Shown here in pieces: positions 22,722-33,571 of a DNA stretch of 64,000 nt. The stretch is from Paramarasmius palmivorus (taxonomy: Eukaryota; Basidiomycota; Agaricomycetes; Agaricales; Marasmiaceae). Made by a program: the position numbers and the translations under genes. The first letter of the stretch is position 1. Each line of letters begins with the position of its first letter. The notes under the pieces were generated by a model. It was not told the DNA's origin, ran no database searches, and saw only the letters and a list, made by a program, of their open reading frames with translations. The stretch covers positions 1 to 64,000 of the forward strand of contig JAYKXP010000076.1 in NCBI GenBank assembly GCA_037176845.1, given 5' to 3'.

Positions 22722-24588
22722 ATGCAATCCTCCAAGGAGCACGCGACTACAATCTGGAAAAATAACACCAATTGTCGATGGTGGAAGGACCCTGGTCTAC
22801 GTCGAAACGTAGCCTGGATTGGGGTCCTATATCTCGGAATGTATGTTTCTCGTCTTCTCTATGACAAGTGTTCTGATTTCTCCCCGACAGATTTGCAGTG
22901 GGATATGATGCGAGTCTCATTGCTGGGCTAATGGCAATGCCTCAGTGGAATATCTACTTTGGTAACCCAAGTGGTAGTCAACTCGGGAACATTGCAGCCA
23001 GTTTGTACTTCCCGACATTGGTGTAAGTATGTTTATGGTCTTTAGATGCCCTCATGCTCATATCTACCCTGACACTAGACTGGTTCCAGTGATCTCATAC
23101 CTGAACGATGAGTTCGGACGGCGAATAGCTATCGCAGCTGCTAGTTCATGTATCGTTAGTATTCAATTTCCGAGTGTGAACGTAAAACTTAAACTTCTTA
23201 TTCAACAGGTCATTGGTGCCTTCATAGGCTGTTTCGCCCAGAATGTTGCCATGATAATTGCAGGTCGTGTCATCGTAGGTTGCGGCGCATACGCGTTACC
23301 TGTATCCTGCCTGTGCCTCATCAACGAGATTCTGCATCCACGTCTTCGAGGGTATGATAGTTTCCTAGGAGCAACGATATACAGCTCATTGATCCTCTTC
23401 CAGAGTCGCGTCGGCCTTGTTCACACCCAACTACTCCGTTGGATCCATTGTCGCGTCTTGGTTCACATATGGAACCATTACTTGGCAATCCGAATGGTCG
23501 TGGCGTCTTCCTCTTCTCTTCCAGGCTCTCGGTCCTATTTGCCTCCTGCTTGGTGTGATCCTCATGCCAGAATCTCCCCGTTGGTTGATCTGCCAGGGAC
23601 GAGAGGCTGAAGCGCTGGCTATCTTGGCAAAATACCACGCGAATGGTGACCGTACGGACGAGCTGGTCGTGAACGAGATGCTTGAGATTAAGAGCCATAT
23701 CAAAGCCGAAAGAGAAGTATCAACGAGCTGGTTGGCATTGGTGAAGACACCAGGAAATAGAAGACGGATGATCGTTGTTACGATTGTAGCTGCTGGCGCA
23801 ATTTTAAACGGAAGTAAGTTGAAATCAATGTCTTACTATTTCGAAAGCTAAACCCTATCACAGGCACTATCTTGAATGTGTACCTTGTGCCTGCCCTACG
23901 TCTAGTAGGAGTCGTCGAACCCTCGAAGCTAGCCGGAATCAACGGAGGGATGGCTATCTTCTCCTGGGTGGTCGCCATCGCTGGCGCTCTCTGTGTAGAT
24001 ATACTCGGACGTCGACCACTTTGGCTTATATCCACTTCTAGCATGTTCGTGACCTTCGCCGTCATGATGGGAGTAGCTGCAGGATTTACTCAAACTGGGA
24101 ATCCCTCATACGGCATGGCCTTCGTTGTCATGGTCTTCTTGTGCCAGGGATGCTTCATGTTTGCCTGGAACCCGCTGAGCTACTCTTACCCCGCTGAGTG
24201 CTTGACGTACACGATCAGGGCGAAGGCTTTGGCATGGTTTGCCTGGGTACAAGCCATCTGCTTGGTTTTCAGCTTGTACGTCAATCCAATTGCTCTCGAT
24301 GTGTTGGGAGTAGGTTGTTTTCTTCCTGTCTCTCTCTCTGAGTGCTGAATACATCGCGCACAGTGGAAATACTACGGGGTGTATGTTGCCATTCTGGGTG
24401 TTCTGCTCTTCCTAATCTGGTGGCTATTTGTGGAAACACGGTATGTTTATGCTATTGGTCCCCTGACGTCTGGCTGATGCATGTTCAGTGGTGCAACAAT
24501 TGAACAGATCAGTGTCATTTTCGACTATCACTGTCTAGGTCGCCAGAGGAGCATCGACACACTCGCAGACGAACCGGAGGTCATTTGA
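22722..24588 (+). CDS. MFS sugar transporter (fungal STP/lactose-permease-like)
   Basis: A multi-exon gene whose joined exons give a major-facilitator sugar porter with about twelve membrane segments. Landmarks in order: FAVGYDASLIAGLMAMPQW in the first helix; the loop motif YLNDEFGRR after the second; AGRVIVGCGAY; the family signature PESPRWLI after the sixth helix; then a long cytosolic loop; LGRRPLW after the eighth; and VETRGATIEQI at the end of the twelfth. The last exon ends with stop TGA at 24586-24588. Short introns of 45-60 bases separate the exons, all with GT-AG ends. It should carry a sugar with protons across the plasma membrane; the substrate cannot be told from sequence. No broken exon was seen. 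Its 3' end is 150 bases from that of the convergent dioxygenase gene. Confidence 0.88.
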
Positions 24589-24736
24589 GTTCTGACGCCA
24601 ATCCTGACAGCAGCGCAACCCCAGAATTCATCGAGAAGCGACTTCCATGCGACCCAAACATTTCTCTCTTGCTAGTTTACCTAAATAATACACATGATGA
24701 ATAGATTCCGTTTGTTTTGTCTAATGGGTATGAAAA

Positions 24737-26141
24737 TTATGACGTCTGGTGCATGGAAGGGATCACAGTCTCTGCCGTCTGGTTTCTGACACTCTTCAAG
24801 AACTTTACTAAGTTTGTACCACCGGTACCCTTCAAGGCCTCTTGCCTCTCTTTTTCCTGCTTCTCTCTATCTTCTTTAGCCTTCCTCGCCCTTCTCGCCG
24901 GTCCGATGATGTACAAGGTCACGATAATCATGTGTGCATCTCTGAACTCCTTCAACGCCGTCACTGCCTCGTTATACGCTTGTAAGAGCTCCGGATTATG
25001 TACTCCATTCTCTTCGACAAACTTCCTCAAAGGTAGATGCGTGTCTGCCAGATGATCGAGGAAGAGACGATGGGAACGCGGCATGTATACTTGCATCCTT
25101 GCCATGAACGATGGCTTGCCTTCTGGTGAAGGTCGGACATTGTCCACACCCAAAAAGCAGTCCAGTGAATGAATAAGAGAGCTTTGGCCAGCACTCGCTC
25201 CTGAGAGCTCCTTCGGCTCCTCTATTCCCTCGTGATCCTCCAAGCCCTCAAACACCCACTTCCGCTTTGATTCATCCGAGTCCTCGCCTCTAAACCATGG
25301 TCGTACGTCATTGTAGTATACTTGGGGGTCGCAGTCCTTTCGAACATCGAGGATAAGCTGCCTAAGCTCATGAATGACAACCGCGAGGCGATGGAGACAT
25401 TTGGTGATACGCCCGACGGCAAGGGTGTCACCGACGAAGATCTCATCCATGGTCATCCGCATGATATCGAGAGCCTCGACACCGCGAAGCTCGATGCGTG
25501 CAGACGAGAGATAAAACGCTTCTTCGTCTGCTAGACCGCTAAATAGGGTCTGGGAACGCAAGTTGTCGAGCGCTGGAGGAAATTGCAAAGGGTCTAACGG
25601 CGTTTTGGTCGTCCAATTGTACAAGACCGTATCGGCAAAGGTGACTACGGGAGGCATGTCGAGATATTTCGATACATGGAGGATAGGGATACTGATGGAT
25701 CGCGGAATGATTACTGGGGATGTTACGGGCAACGTTTGAACGTAAAAATGAAGGAGAAACGCGAGGACTAAATGGGCGCGTCGTAATAGAGGCAAAGAAG
25801 CCTGAAGTTGCTCGGTAGGTAAGATAGGTACCTGACAAACGCGTCAGTAATGAGGTTGGACAGGATAAGGAAAGGCGTACTTGACGAACACTTGCCCGCC
25901 ATCTTTCTGAGCACACTTCGTCCTCTTCCGTTAATGCGACAGTATCTCCCGGTCGAAGTTTTCCTTGGATGGCCGCGTCAAGGAGTAGTTCCCATAACTC
26001 CCAATGTTCGGGCAGTCTTGAAACCGGAATGTTAGGAGCCATAAAGCCGGTTTTGGGGTCGACCTCGAAAACAGATGTGGAATCTGCATTAGGAATGGCG
26101 GCGAGCTGAAGAGGTACTTGGATTTGGCTTTGGTTATCCAT
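24737..26141 (-). CDS. Indoleamine 2,3-dioxygenase (tryptophan to N-formylkynurenine)
   Basis: Two main exons, 26141 to about 25882 and about 25830 to 24737, join through one intron (donor after ASVRQ, acceptor before VPILP). The protein has the IDO landmarks: VVTFADTVLYNW, then RKDCDPQVYYNDVRPWF, then GASAGQSSLIHSLDCFLGV, and the C-terminal PLRKFVEENG with FRDAHMIIVTLYI, whose His is the proximal haem ligand. The length (about 440 residues) suits a fungal IDO. It uses haem and oxygen for the first step of the kynurenine pathway, leading to NAD; the yeast counterpart is Bna2. The C-terminus adds a charged coiled-coil stretch (RKAKEDREKQEKERQ). Nothing appears damaged. Confidence 0.9.
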
Positions 26142-26880
26142 GAAGGACGAAAGGATGAAAATCCAGACCAGAGACCTTCCACTCTTATGGTAGACCGCCT
26201 AGACGGATCTTATCCGAAAGATAGTGGGATCAAAGTATCGACGGTCGAGGCGGGTTCCTTGATAATCTCCATGGCCCCGGTTGGGATATTACATGCAATT
26301 CTCCAAGACGTTCGCATGACGTTGTCATTACCATTAGAACCTTCGGAGTAGCACGATTCAGTGTATGTGTGCGGTAAAGTATATAAGTAGGGTGAGACGC
26401 TCCTGAGACATCCGCTTGACGCCCCCTTGACAACAGCGGGCAGAGATAAGCACAGCTTGAATACTTTCTCATGACGTTCATTCGGCCATTCACAGGTGCC
26501 AATCCAAAGGCCAATCTGATGTGCTGGATGAACTAGCCGGTCTTAGTAAAGAGTATTCAATGAGAAAGCCACGACGCACAGAGGATACGGAGGATCGATC
26601 TGTCGGCCGATGTTTCGGGAGGCACGCTATCCTGAATGAACGCCGGTTTCTTTTTGCCGGAAAGCCATTTTGCTAGGTCTAGTAACTGGAAGGCATTACA
26701 TGTAACTTGCTGGAGCTGAGGGAGCTGATTGAACCGAGAGCTTCAGGATGCTGGACGGTGACTATGAGAGTAAAATTAAAAAGCGAACGGGCCCGAGGGT
26801 TAGGGTTCAAATACAGTTGTATCGTGAGACTAGCGTGACTTGGGCGCTTCAGGGCTTGCTCCTTTTAATTTATTACCACG
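26142..26880. other. Intergenic, divergent promoter region
   Basis: No gene recognised between the start of the dioxygenase gene and that of the HNH protein, which point away from each other. Confidence 0.5.
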
Positions 26881-28240
26881 ATGCTCTTCATCCCTCAGCG
26901 TTTTCCTCACCCTACAAGGCCTCTTCAGTACGGCAACTCCTCAGTTGAACTCTATATCTCTGCTGCTATAGATGCTAATCAGGATATCAACTTGCCTGGA
27001 AACCGACGATGGTCCGAAAAACCAGTCCTTACCATACCAAAAACGTTTTTACATTCCTTGGACCTTGCAGGGAATAACTGGGTTCCCTGGCTACGCTATG
27101 CATCTTATGCTATCTCCGGCCAGTCTGGTTTCATTTCCCTCGATCCCGGTGGCCCTCCGCTCTCAACCTCGCCCAACGCGCTCTACGCTCCTACGAATGC
27201 CTCCATTTTCTATCATCCAACGAGCCACGTTCAATGTTTTATTGACCCAGACCTGCCAAGCTGCACAACGAGCTCCTGTGATAGCTCACGGCGTGCAGGC
27301 TTTCGCGACCAGGTCATTAGACGCGATCATGCGTGTGTGTGGACTGGGCGCAATCCGGCTAATTGCGACGCATCCCATGTAATCCGTCATGGCAAGACTC
27401 TTGCAGTAAGTGTTTTGCACAATTATGTCCATTGATTCAACATTGATTCATTTCATTCTAAGTATGTTAATCGACTCTTGCGAACTCGCGCGGCAGACGA
27501 GGCCTACGATACCATAGACGACGTCAGAAATGGGCTATTGTTAAACAAGATATTGCACACCGAAGCGGAAAAGGGGATACATGCATATGTACGAGTAAGT
27601 AACGGCTTTGCTCCCTAGTGGCGTATTGCCTGACCCAGTAAAACAGACACCGATTCCGAATATCATTAACTCTTCTGACCTGCATCCGAACTGCCTACCT
27701 CAACAAGACATCTTGACTGCACACTTCATCCATGGCGATGTATATGATACCGCTTTTATGTTGGAGCTTCCGCCCAATGCATATATCAACACACCTGGTG
27801 ACACCGATACTGCCCCTTCTCATGTCCTTCTTGACGCCGTCTACGGTGCACACCTGTTCACCAAGTTTGGCGATGACGAGGTTGTAAGACAGATGTTCCC
27901 GGATTGGGAGATACGTGAAGAAACCAAAGAGCAACAAGCTCGCGACCGAGCAGATCGTGCTAATAAACGGTCGAACAGGGAGAATGGGCCCAACAAAGGC
28001 ATTGAATCTTCTGATTGCAATTCAGACTCGGACCTGGAGACGTGGAAACCTCCACAAAACTTTGAAGAGGCCACCCCTATGGATAAACTTCTCATGATTC
28101 GTAGCCAATTTGTCACGTTCGTACCTCGACCCTCAACTCGATCGGAGGACGAGGACCAGCATCAGCCCCCGTCACAAAAAGGCCGGTTCCAGGGGAAGGA
28201 CAAGGACATCGATACTTGGCGCCACCAAATTATACCCTAA
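26881..28240 (+). CDS. HNH-nuclease-domain protein, fungal family
   Basis: Three exons: 26881 to about 27404, about 27463-27596, and about 27647-28240. The centre carries the HNH core as found in a large fungal family: FRDQVIRRDHACVWTG, then NCDASHVIRHGKTLA with the first catalytic His, and after the intron VRNGLLLNKILH with the Asn/His part. The N-terminal 130 residues are a variable domain (GFISLDPGGPP), and the C-terminal part is charged and low complexity (ADRANKRSNREN). Proteins of this family are common in basidiomycetes, but their biological role is unknown; nuclease activity is suggested by the motif only. The start at 26881 is the first Met of the open exon. No sign of damage. Confidence 0.75.
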
Positions 28241-28469
28241 CTCGTCAACTTACGGTTCCAGGTTCTCCTATGTACGTACTTTATTCGTGTAACTCAATGT
28301 GTAAAAAGTTATCATACCGATTTCTTCAATGAATTCGACACGGTGCTACCTGATCAACAATTGAAAAGAATCCGAGGCAAGACTCGAGTATAGTAGTGGG
28401 TATAAACGAATGTGTATATCTCAAAACAACTGTCCCAATGCCCATAAAGACAATGTGCTCACACTCAAC

Positions 28470-29832
28470 TTACACCTTACCCCAAACAACACCTAGCCTA
28501 TCCACCTCATCTCCCGACCTTCCCCAGAAACCGACTACACCCCAACCATCACCAGGTGCATTAAGCGTTTGGCAATCGCTCGTGCTCTTTCCACCTTCCA
28601 ACACTTTTCCAGTGTTGGTGGTGAATTTGACGTAAAAGACACGACTAGAATCGTTCTTCTTTCCTGTACAACCCGTCACCTGAGTAATACGTTCGGTGCT
28701 AGCCAACGTTAGTGTTGAAGCTGAGCCTCCACTACCGCCGCGAGCGGTACCGCCGTTGACGGAAACGGCGTCGACGCGGTCTGCGGCACGAACCGTTATG
28801 GATGATAGCCTCTTGACGGGGTTGAGCGAGGGAAGATCGGTGAAGGGATCACCGTGGGGTCCTCCAGCGATTGGATCTGAGAGGCGAACAGTGTCCGACG
28901 TTGTCCAAGTCAAAGTTGAAAGAAGGGGGTAGTGGTCACTTAGTGGCGCACCACTTGCATTCACGAACGAGAGGTGGTCGTTTTTGAACGCACTCGGGAC
29001 CAACGAGATAGCGGAGCTACCACGCACGAGCATTTTATCGACCGTCTCGCATGCGTCCATTGTGGCTTGAGATGTACCCACTGCGAAAGGGAACGGGCAC
29101 ACCAAGGCGCTGCTTCCTTTGGTAGGAAACGATCCACCTCGGATGTTCTTAACCCATGAATCAGTCAATCCTGCTGCGTCAAGAAGATTGTGCAGCGAAT
29201 CAGAGTCGACGTCGCTTGTGTAACGAGAGTTGGTGTCTCCCATAACCACAACTGGCATGCCCTCGCTCCACTTTGCAATGTAATCCCTGACTTGGGCCAA
29301 GTTAGATGCTCGGGCATCTCGGTCCCCAGAGTCGGACCCTGCGTCCGTGTGGAGGTTGTAGAAATCAACTAAAACGCCGTCCGCGACTCGGACACGCATG
29401 TAGGTGAACCCCTTGGGTGTAAGACAATCACCGTCGTTGACGTTACATTTACTCCACGTAATGCGGTCCAAGTCGATGTAAGAGAAGTCTGAGAGTGTAT
29501 TCAAGCCACTGCCGAACGGTACTCCACCAGATGTTGGGGTGCGGTAGGCGTGGTTGTCGTTGGCGTAGAGGGCAGCATGATAATTGAAATCTTCTTGGAC
29601 ATGAATGACGTTGTAAGGAGCGAGTTTCGGGGAAATGAGCGGTGTATTGGTTGCAGGATTTCCGGAGGAGAGAAGTTCTACAAGTAGTCAGTTCGGGATG
29701 GTACGATGGCGAATATCAAGGGACTCACCAGGAAGACCGGCTACATTATAGGTCAAAACACTGAACGAGCCTGAGGTCGCCGCAAATGCCTGGGATATCA
29801 AGGCAGTGGATAACACCAGAGAGGCGATCATG
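28470..29832 (-). CDS. Secreted endonuclease/exonuclease/phosphatase-fold protein with C-terminal jacalin-like lectin domain
   Basis: Exon 1 (29832 to about 29730) encodes a signal peptide, MIASLVLSTALISQAFA, followed by SFSVLTYNVAGLP, the first strand of the fold with its metal-site Asn. After a short intron a long exon continues: HVQEDFNYH (the catalytic Glu region), VDFYNLHTDAG, VVVMGDTNSRY (the GDxN motif) and LSDHYPLLSTL (the closing SDHYP with the active-site Asp-His). All main catalytic motifs of the DNase I/sphingomyelinase-like superfamily are present. The last about 130 residues (GGPHGDPFTDLPSL, then RAADRVDAVSVNGG) look like a jacalin-type beta-prism lectin domain. The protein is probably extracellular and uses the lectin to bind a glycan while cleaving a phosphodiester; whether the substrate is nucleic acid or lipid is open. 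Confidence 0.85.
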
Positions 29833-31512
29833 GCGGTCCAATATAGAATCGTTAACGGTTTCCATCGGCGACTTTATATGACAAGTTGTGTCTCTGCTTT
29901 CGCCTTCTTGGGTACCTGATACCTGCCCGGGAGAACGTTTGTTCCTTTCATATGACCGATGCCTTCTTTTGCGACCGTGGGCCAATGTTCCGCGTGGCTG
30001 GCAACGAGATTACATGGTTGCTATCAGTCGAGCTTATTAGCTGGACTTAGCATTGACAACTCCGACGACACACGTGTACATGCTCTTCGCGCCAAGGATG
30101 AGTTGCTTGAGAGAGATCCAAGTTGATGAGGGATTGAGTTGGGATTGAGAATGGCTTGCACGATTTTGAGCTCGATGCCACCACTATGGCAGACGTAGTA
30201 CTCGAAGTTTCACCTTCGTCATCACCTTCGTCATCACCGAAAAGCCATGGAATGAATGCGCCCCAGCAGAACAAGTCCATACGAACAGGCACCCGACTGC
30301 GCTCGGCTATGGAGGTCAGGTGTTGGCGAGCAACGGACACCGGGGTGCGCATCCACGAAAAGCACAATCTACTGGTAACCCGCTTCGCAAACCTATCAGT
30401 CATTTTTTAGGATTGTGCATGAATAAAACATGGGTGGATTACACATGCCTTAACTAACATTGAACGCCAAAGACTGGGTGAACACGCGGGAAAATGGCGT
30501 AGTGAACGAAGGAAGGAATGTTTTCGTGTGGAAATTATTTAACCATACGACTGCGAGTTGTGAGAATTGATAGAATTTCGAATTTCATAAACAGGCACTA
30601 AAAGGCACACGTACTCCATTCACTATGATATCTGCTTCTTCAGATTTCGGGGACTGGTCAGAGACTGGTCTCGCATTCCACTTGATTTGCCCGAACAGTC
30701 TTCTGTCAATATTTGAGGTGTACGCGTGAAGGGTGAGATAGGCTCTCTGGGTATGAGCTGATGGGTCGTAGGATGGTGTAAGCTTTTCGTTACGCATGCC
30801 TGGGGTATAGAGTATGTGATGCTGGGGCTGGTTGTGCCCGCATGAAACCACAAGGATCTTCATATACTTTTTGAGCACGGTTCATGCCTCGGATCCTGGA
30901 TCAGTGTGGATGGTATCAGTGACTAATATGAAATGGTGAGTGTATCGTCACACCTTGCCCCATATCAGCCATCGTCTTCCAGAAGTCCCTTATACTTGAG
31001 CAATTTTTGTTTCAAAGGACACTACTTCTCTTTCTCATCGACCTTCCCTGGATTTGCAGCCAACACAAGAACGACGCCAGACAGCTCCATTCGATCTATC
31101 GTAACCAAGCGTGAAGCCAAGGGATTTTGGGGATATTTCGGTCATCGTGTAGATGAAAAGGAGGTTTATACGACATGGAAGACAAGAGGACAGAAAACGT
31201 TCATGGTAGTAGAGGAAGAGCCGCGGGCAAGGCTCAAGCGCCCACGTACACGCACCCACCCTGAATATTTGAATACAAAGTCTGCACGTATCCTTCAAAG
31301 TCTCCTAGACAAACTTATATAAATGTGACGAGCGTGTAACGTTATGAACCTTTTATTCTACTCGCCGCATATAGTATGGATATTCAGATGATGAAAATAT
31401 AACCAAGTGAAAGAGCCCAGAAACAGAAGGAATGTGGATTCGTACTTAATGAAAGAATGAAGGATAAATCAGGAAAAAACCAGTTCCGTGATGCCCAAGA
31501 ATTGTAGGAACA
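29833..31512. other. Intergenic with one doubtful ORF
   Basis: A plus-strand frame at 30933-31322 (129 residues, basic C-terminal half) is the longest here, but no domain or homologous motif was recognised, and open frames of similar size overlap it on the other strand. It may be a small lineage-specific gene or chance. Near 30200-30240 there is a short imperfect repeat of TCATCACCTTCG. Confidence 0.35.
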
Positions 31513-33020
31513 TTAGACCTTATCCATACTATCCGCGTCACCGATCTTCTGGTCGTCCATCTGTACAACAGCTGTCTTGTGAACTTGAACATCTGAAAGG
31601 ACATTCAGCGTCAGCAACAGGAGAATGTGTGTCAAACTTACGAATCCCATCCATCCGACTCTCGTTATGGTTACCACGCATGGGCAGTGGGATATGACGA
31701 CTCTGATCGGGGTTGCTTGGGTAGCTGTTATTATTGTCGCTGCTGCCTTTCCCGTATGATCTGACGTTCAGGTTGTACAGCTATCGATGCGATATTAGAG
31801 TATAGTCTTGGAGTGGAAACAGGAACATACCAGAGTGATGGCGTAGATACGACCCAAGCAGAACGCAAACGCAACTGAAACTATCCGAAAAGTCAGCATA
31901 ATGATGTACGGAAGAAGGAAAGCACGATGTACTGTTAGATGATTTATCATTAAGGAAAATGATCAACGCTATCGTCGCTGCCACTGCTGCAGGTGTACCT
32001 GTCTTGACTGCCAATGAGGTGAGGCGGTTCAGTACACTGGTTGGAAGTCAAATCGATTTTCTGTGTAGGATGGGAACTATGAACGTACGTCTGAGTACCC
32101 TTGAATACTGTCTTCATGTTTCGGAACTCGAATATGAGAACGGCAGTAATGTTCACGTCGACTACGGCTGTGGCGACAAGCCAGATCCTACGAGAATCCT
32201 TTAGTACATGTTATCGGAGTTGTATAGGTGTTTTACGTCGCGGGTATAAGGACGGCTCCACGTTCAGAAATACTTGACTTGGTGACGATAATGATGGCTG
32301 TTGATAGAGCTCCTGCCATCTATGACGAGTTAGCATGTTTTTGAATTCAAACTCGGAAGAGGGCTCACCGTAGTCCAGCTTTCCAGAACGAGGAAGATAG
32401 ATATTAGCCAGTTCCTCGAGCTAGGGGAAAGTCTTAAGAAAAAGAAATGACAAGCAGTGAGGCACCTACACAGTCCAGTATCTGTAAATCAGATAGTGTT
32501 GGACAACGAATGCGGAGATGCCTGTCGTGACGACGTAAACTGGGATGGGCTGTGAAAGAAATTAGCTACACTTGGTGCATCTTGATCAAAGCCTAGCGAA
32601 CCCAGTATTGATTCGAAAGATATTCCTTGTCGCCCCAATGAGTGACAGTGTACTACGCCGGCATTAGTAAGAGGAACTCAGAGACGTGCTAAAACGGTGA
32701 CGTACCAGGTAAACACAGGCATAGTCACCAAGCACTCCAAGTATATCAACAGCCAAGATACCCAATACCATGAGCTTTAGGGTGATGTGGTCGGTCTTGT
32801 ACCGGGAAAAGTATTGGTACATCATGATGATTTCTATCATGAATAAGTACTGAAAGAGTGCCAGTAAGTATTGGCGTCACCATCTCACTGTACAATAGTA
32901 CTCACGGAATTGGCCCATGTTCCGCCGAGCAATCCTCTGCAATGATAGATCAGAACTGAAAGTAAAACTCGATGATGGAATTGAGCCATACCCGAGAGTC
33001 TTGTCGAGGAGCCCAATCAT
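31513..33020 (-). CDS. DUF6534-like seven-helix membrane protein
   Basis: At least eight small exons, beginning at the Met at 33020 (MIGLLDKTLG), then GLLGGTWANS and a first-helix region VLYSFQYLFMIEIIMMYQYF. Further segments are LKLMVLGILAVDILGDYACVY, PIPVYVVTTGISAFVVQHYLIYRYW and, near the end, LAVKTGTPAAVAATIALIIF and CLGRIYAITLLYNLN. The last exon ends HVQVHKTAVVQMDDQKI and stops at 31513-31515. This order, the Gly-Arg in the last helix and the tail with VQVHK are usual for the agaricomycete DUF6533/6534 membrane protein family, whose function is unknown. The plasma membrane is the likely site. The middle exons are approximate. Confidence 0.75.
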
Positions 33021-33571
33021 GATGAGGGAGGATACAAGTCTACCTTTGCTGTTCTCTAGTTTTATCCCATTCTACACCCTCCTGTATGTCATAGCTGTGA
33101 TCTGTCCGACCCGGAGGATGTAGTGTCCGAATGGTGCTGTCTCATTTTATTTCAATCTAGAGCACCGATGCAATGACGGTGCCTGGGTCAGTAAGTCAAG
33201 ATAACTATGATCAATATGATTGATCGCCTTGCATGGATGGATCGATACTTGAGAATCAGCGGTGAATCACAGCGCATCAACGCCCTGCAGAACGATTGAA
33301 AGAGTTAGAGTATCGAGCACTCTGGCGATGGTGTGCTCGTATGAGCCACACATACATTCGCCACACATTCACTGAGTGTTTCTCTGCTCCTATAACGGAA
33401 GGTTAGTACGCCTTCTAAAGAAGATGATCGACTCAGACTTTTCCAAAAGATAGTCGGCGCTTCGCTGAGACAAGACTCCTGTTAATTCCTGTGAAGTGTC
33501 ACTCTTCCGCAGCCCAACCATATATATCCAATCTATGCAAATGAACAGACCAAAAGCTTATGATACAATAC
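33021..33571. other. Intergenic
   Basis: No gene recognised; it holds the promoter of the membrane-protein gene and the 3' flank of the hydrolase gene. Confidence 0.5.

Noticed and set aside
30047..30403. 118-residue minus-strand frame
   Set aside because: No recognisable domain; its acidic patch comes from a short DNA repeat, and a plus-strand frame overlaps it.
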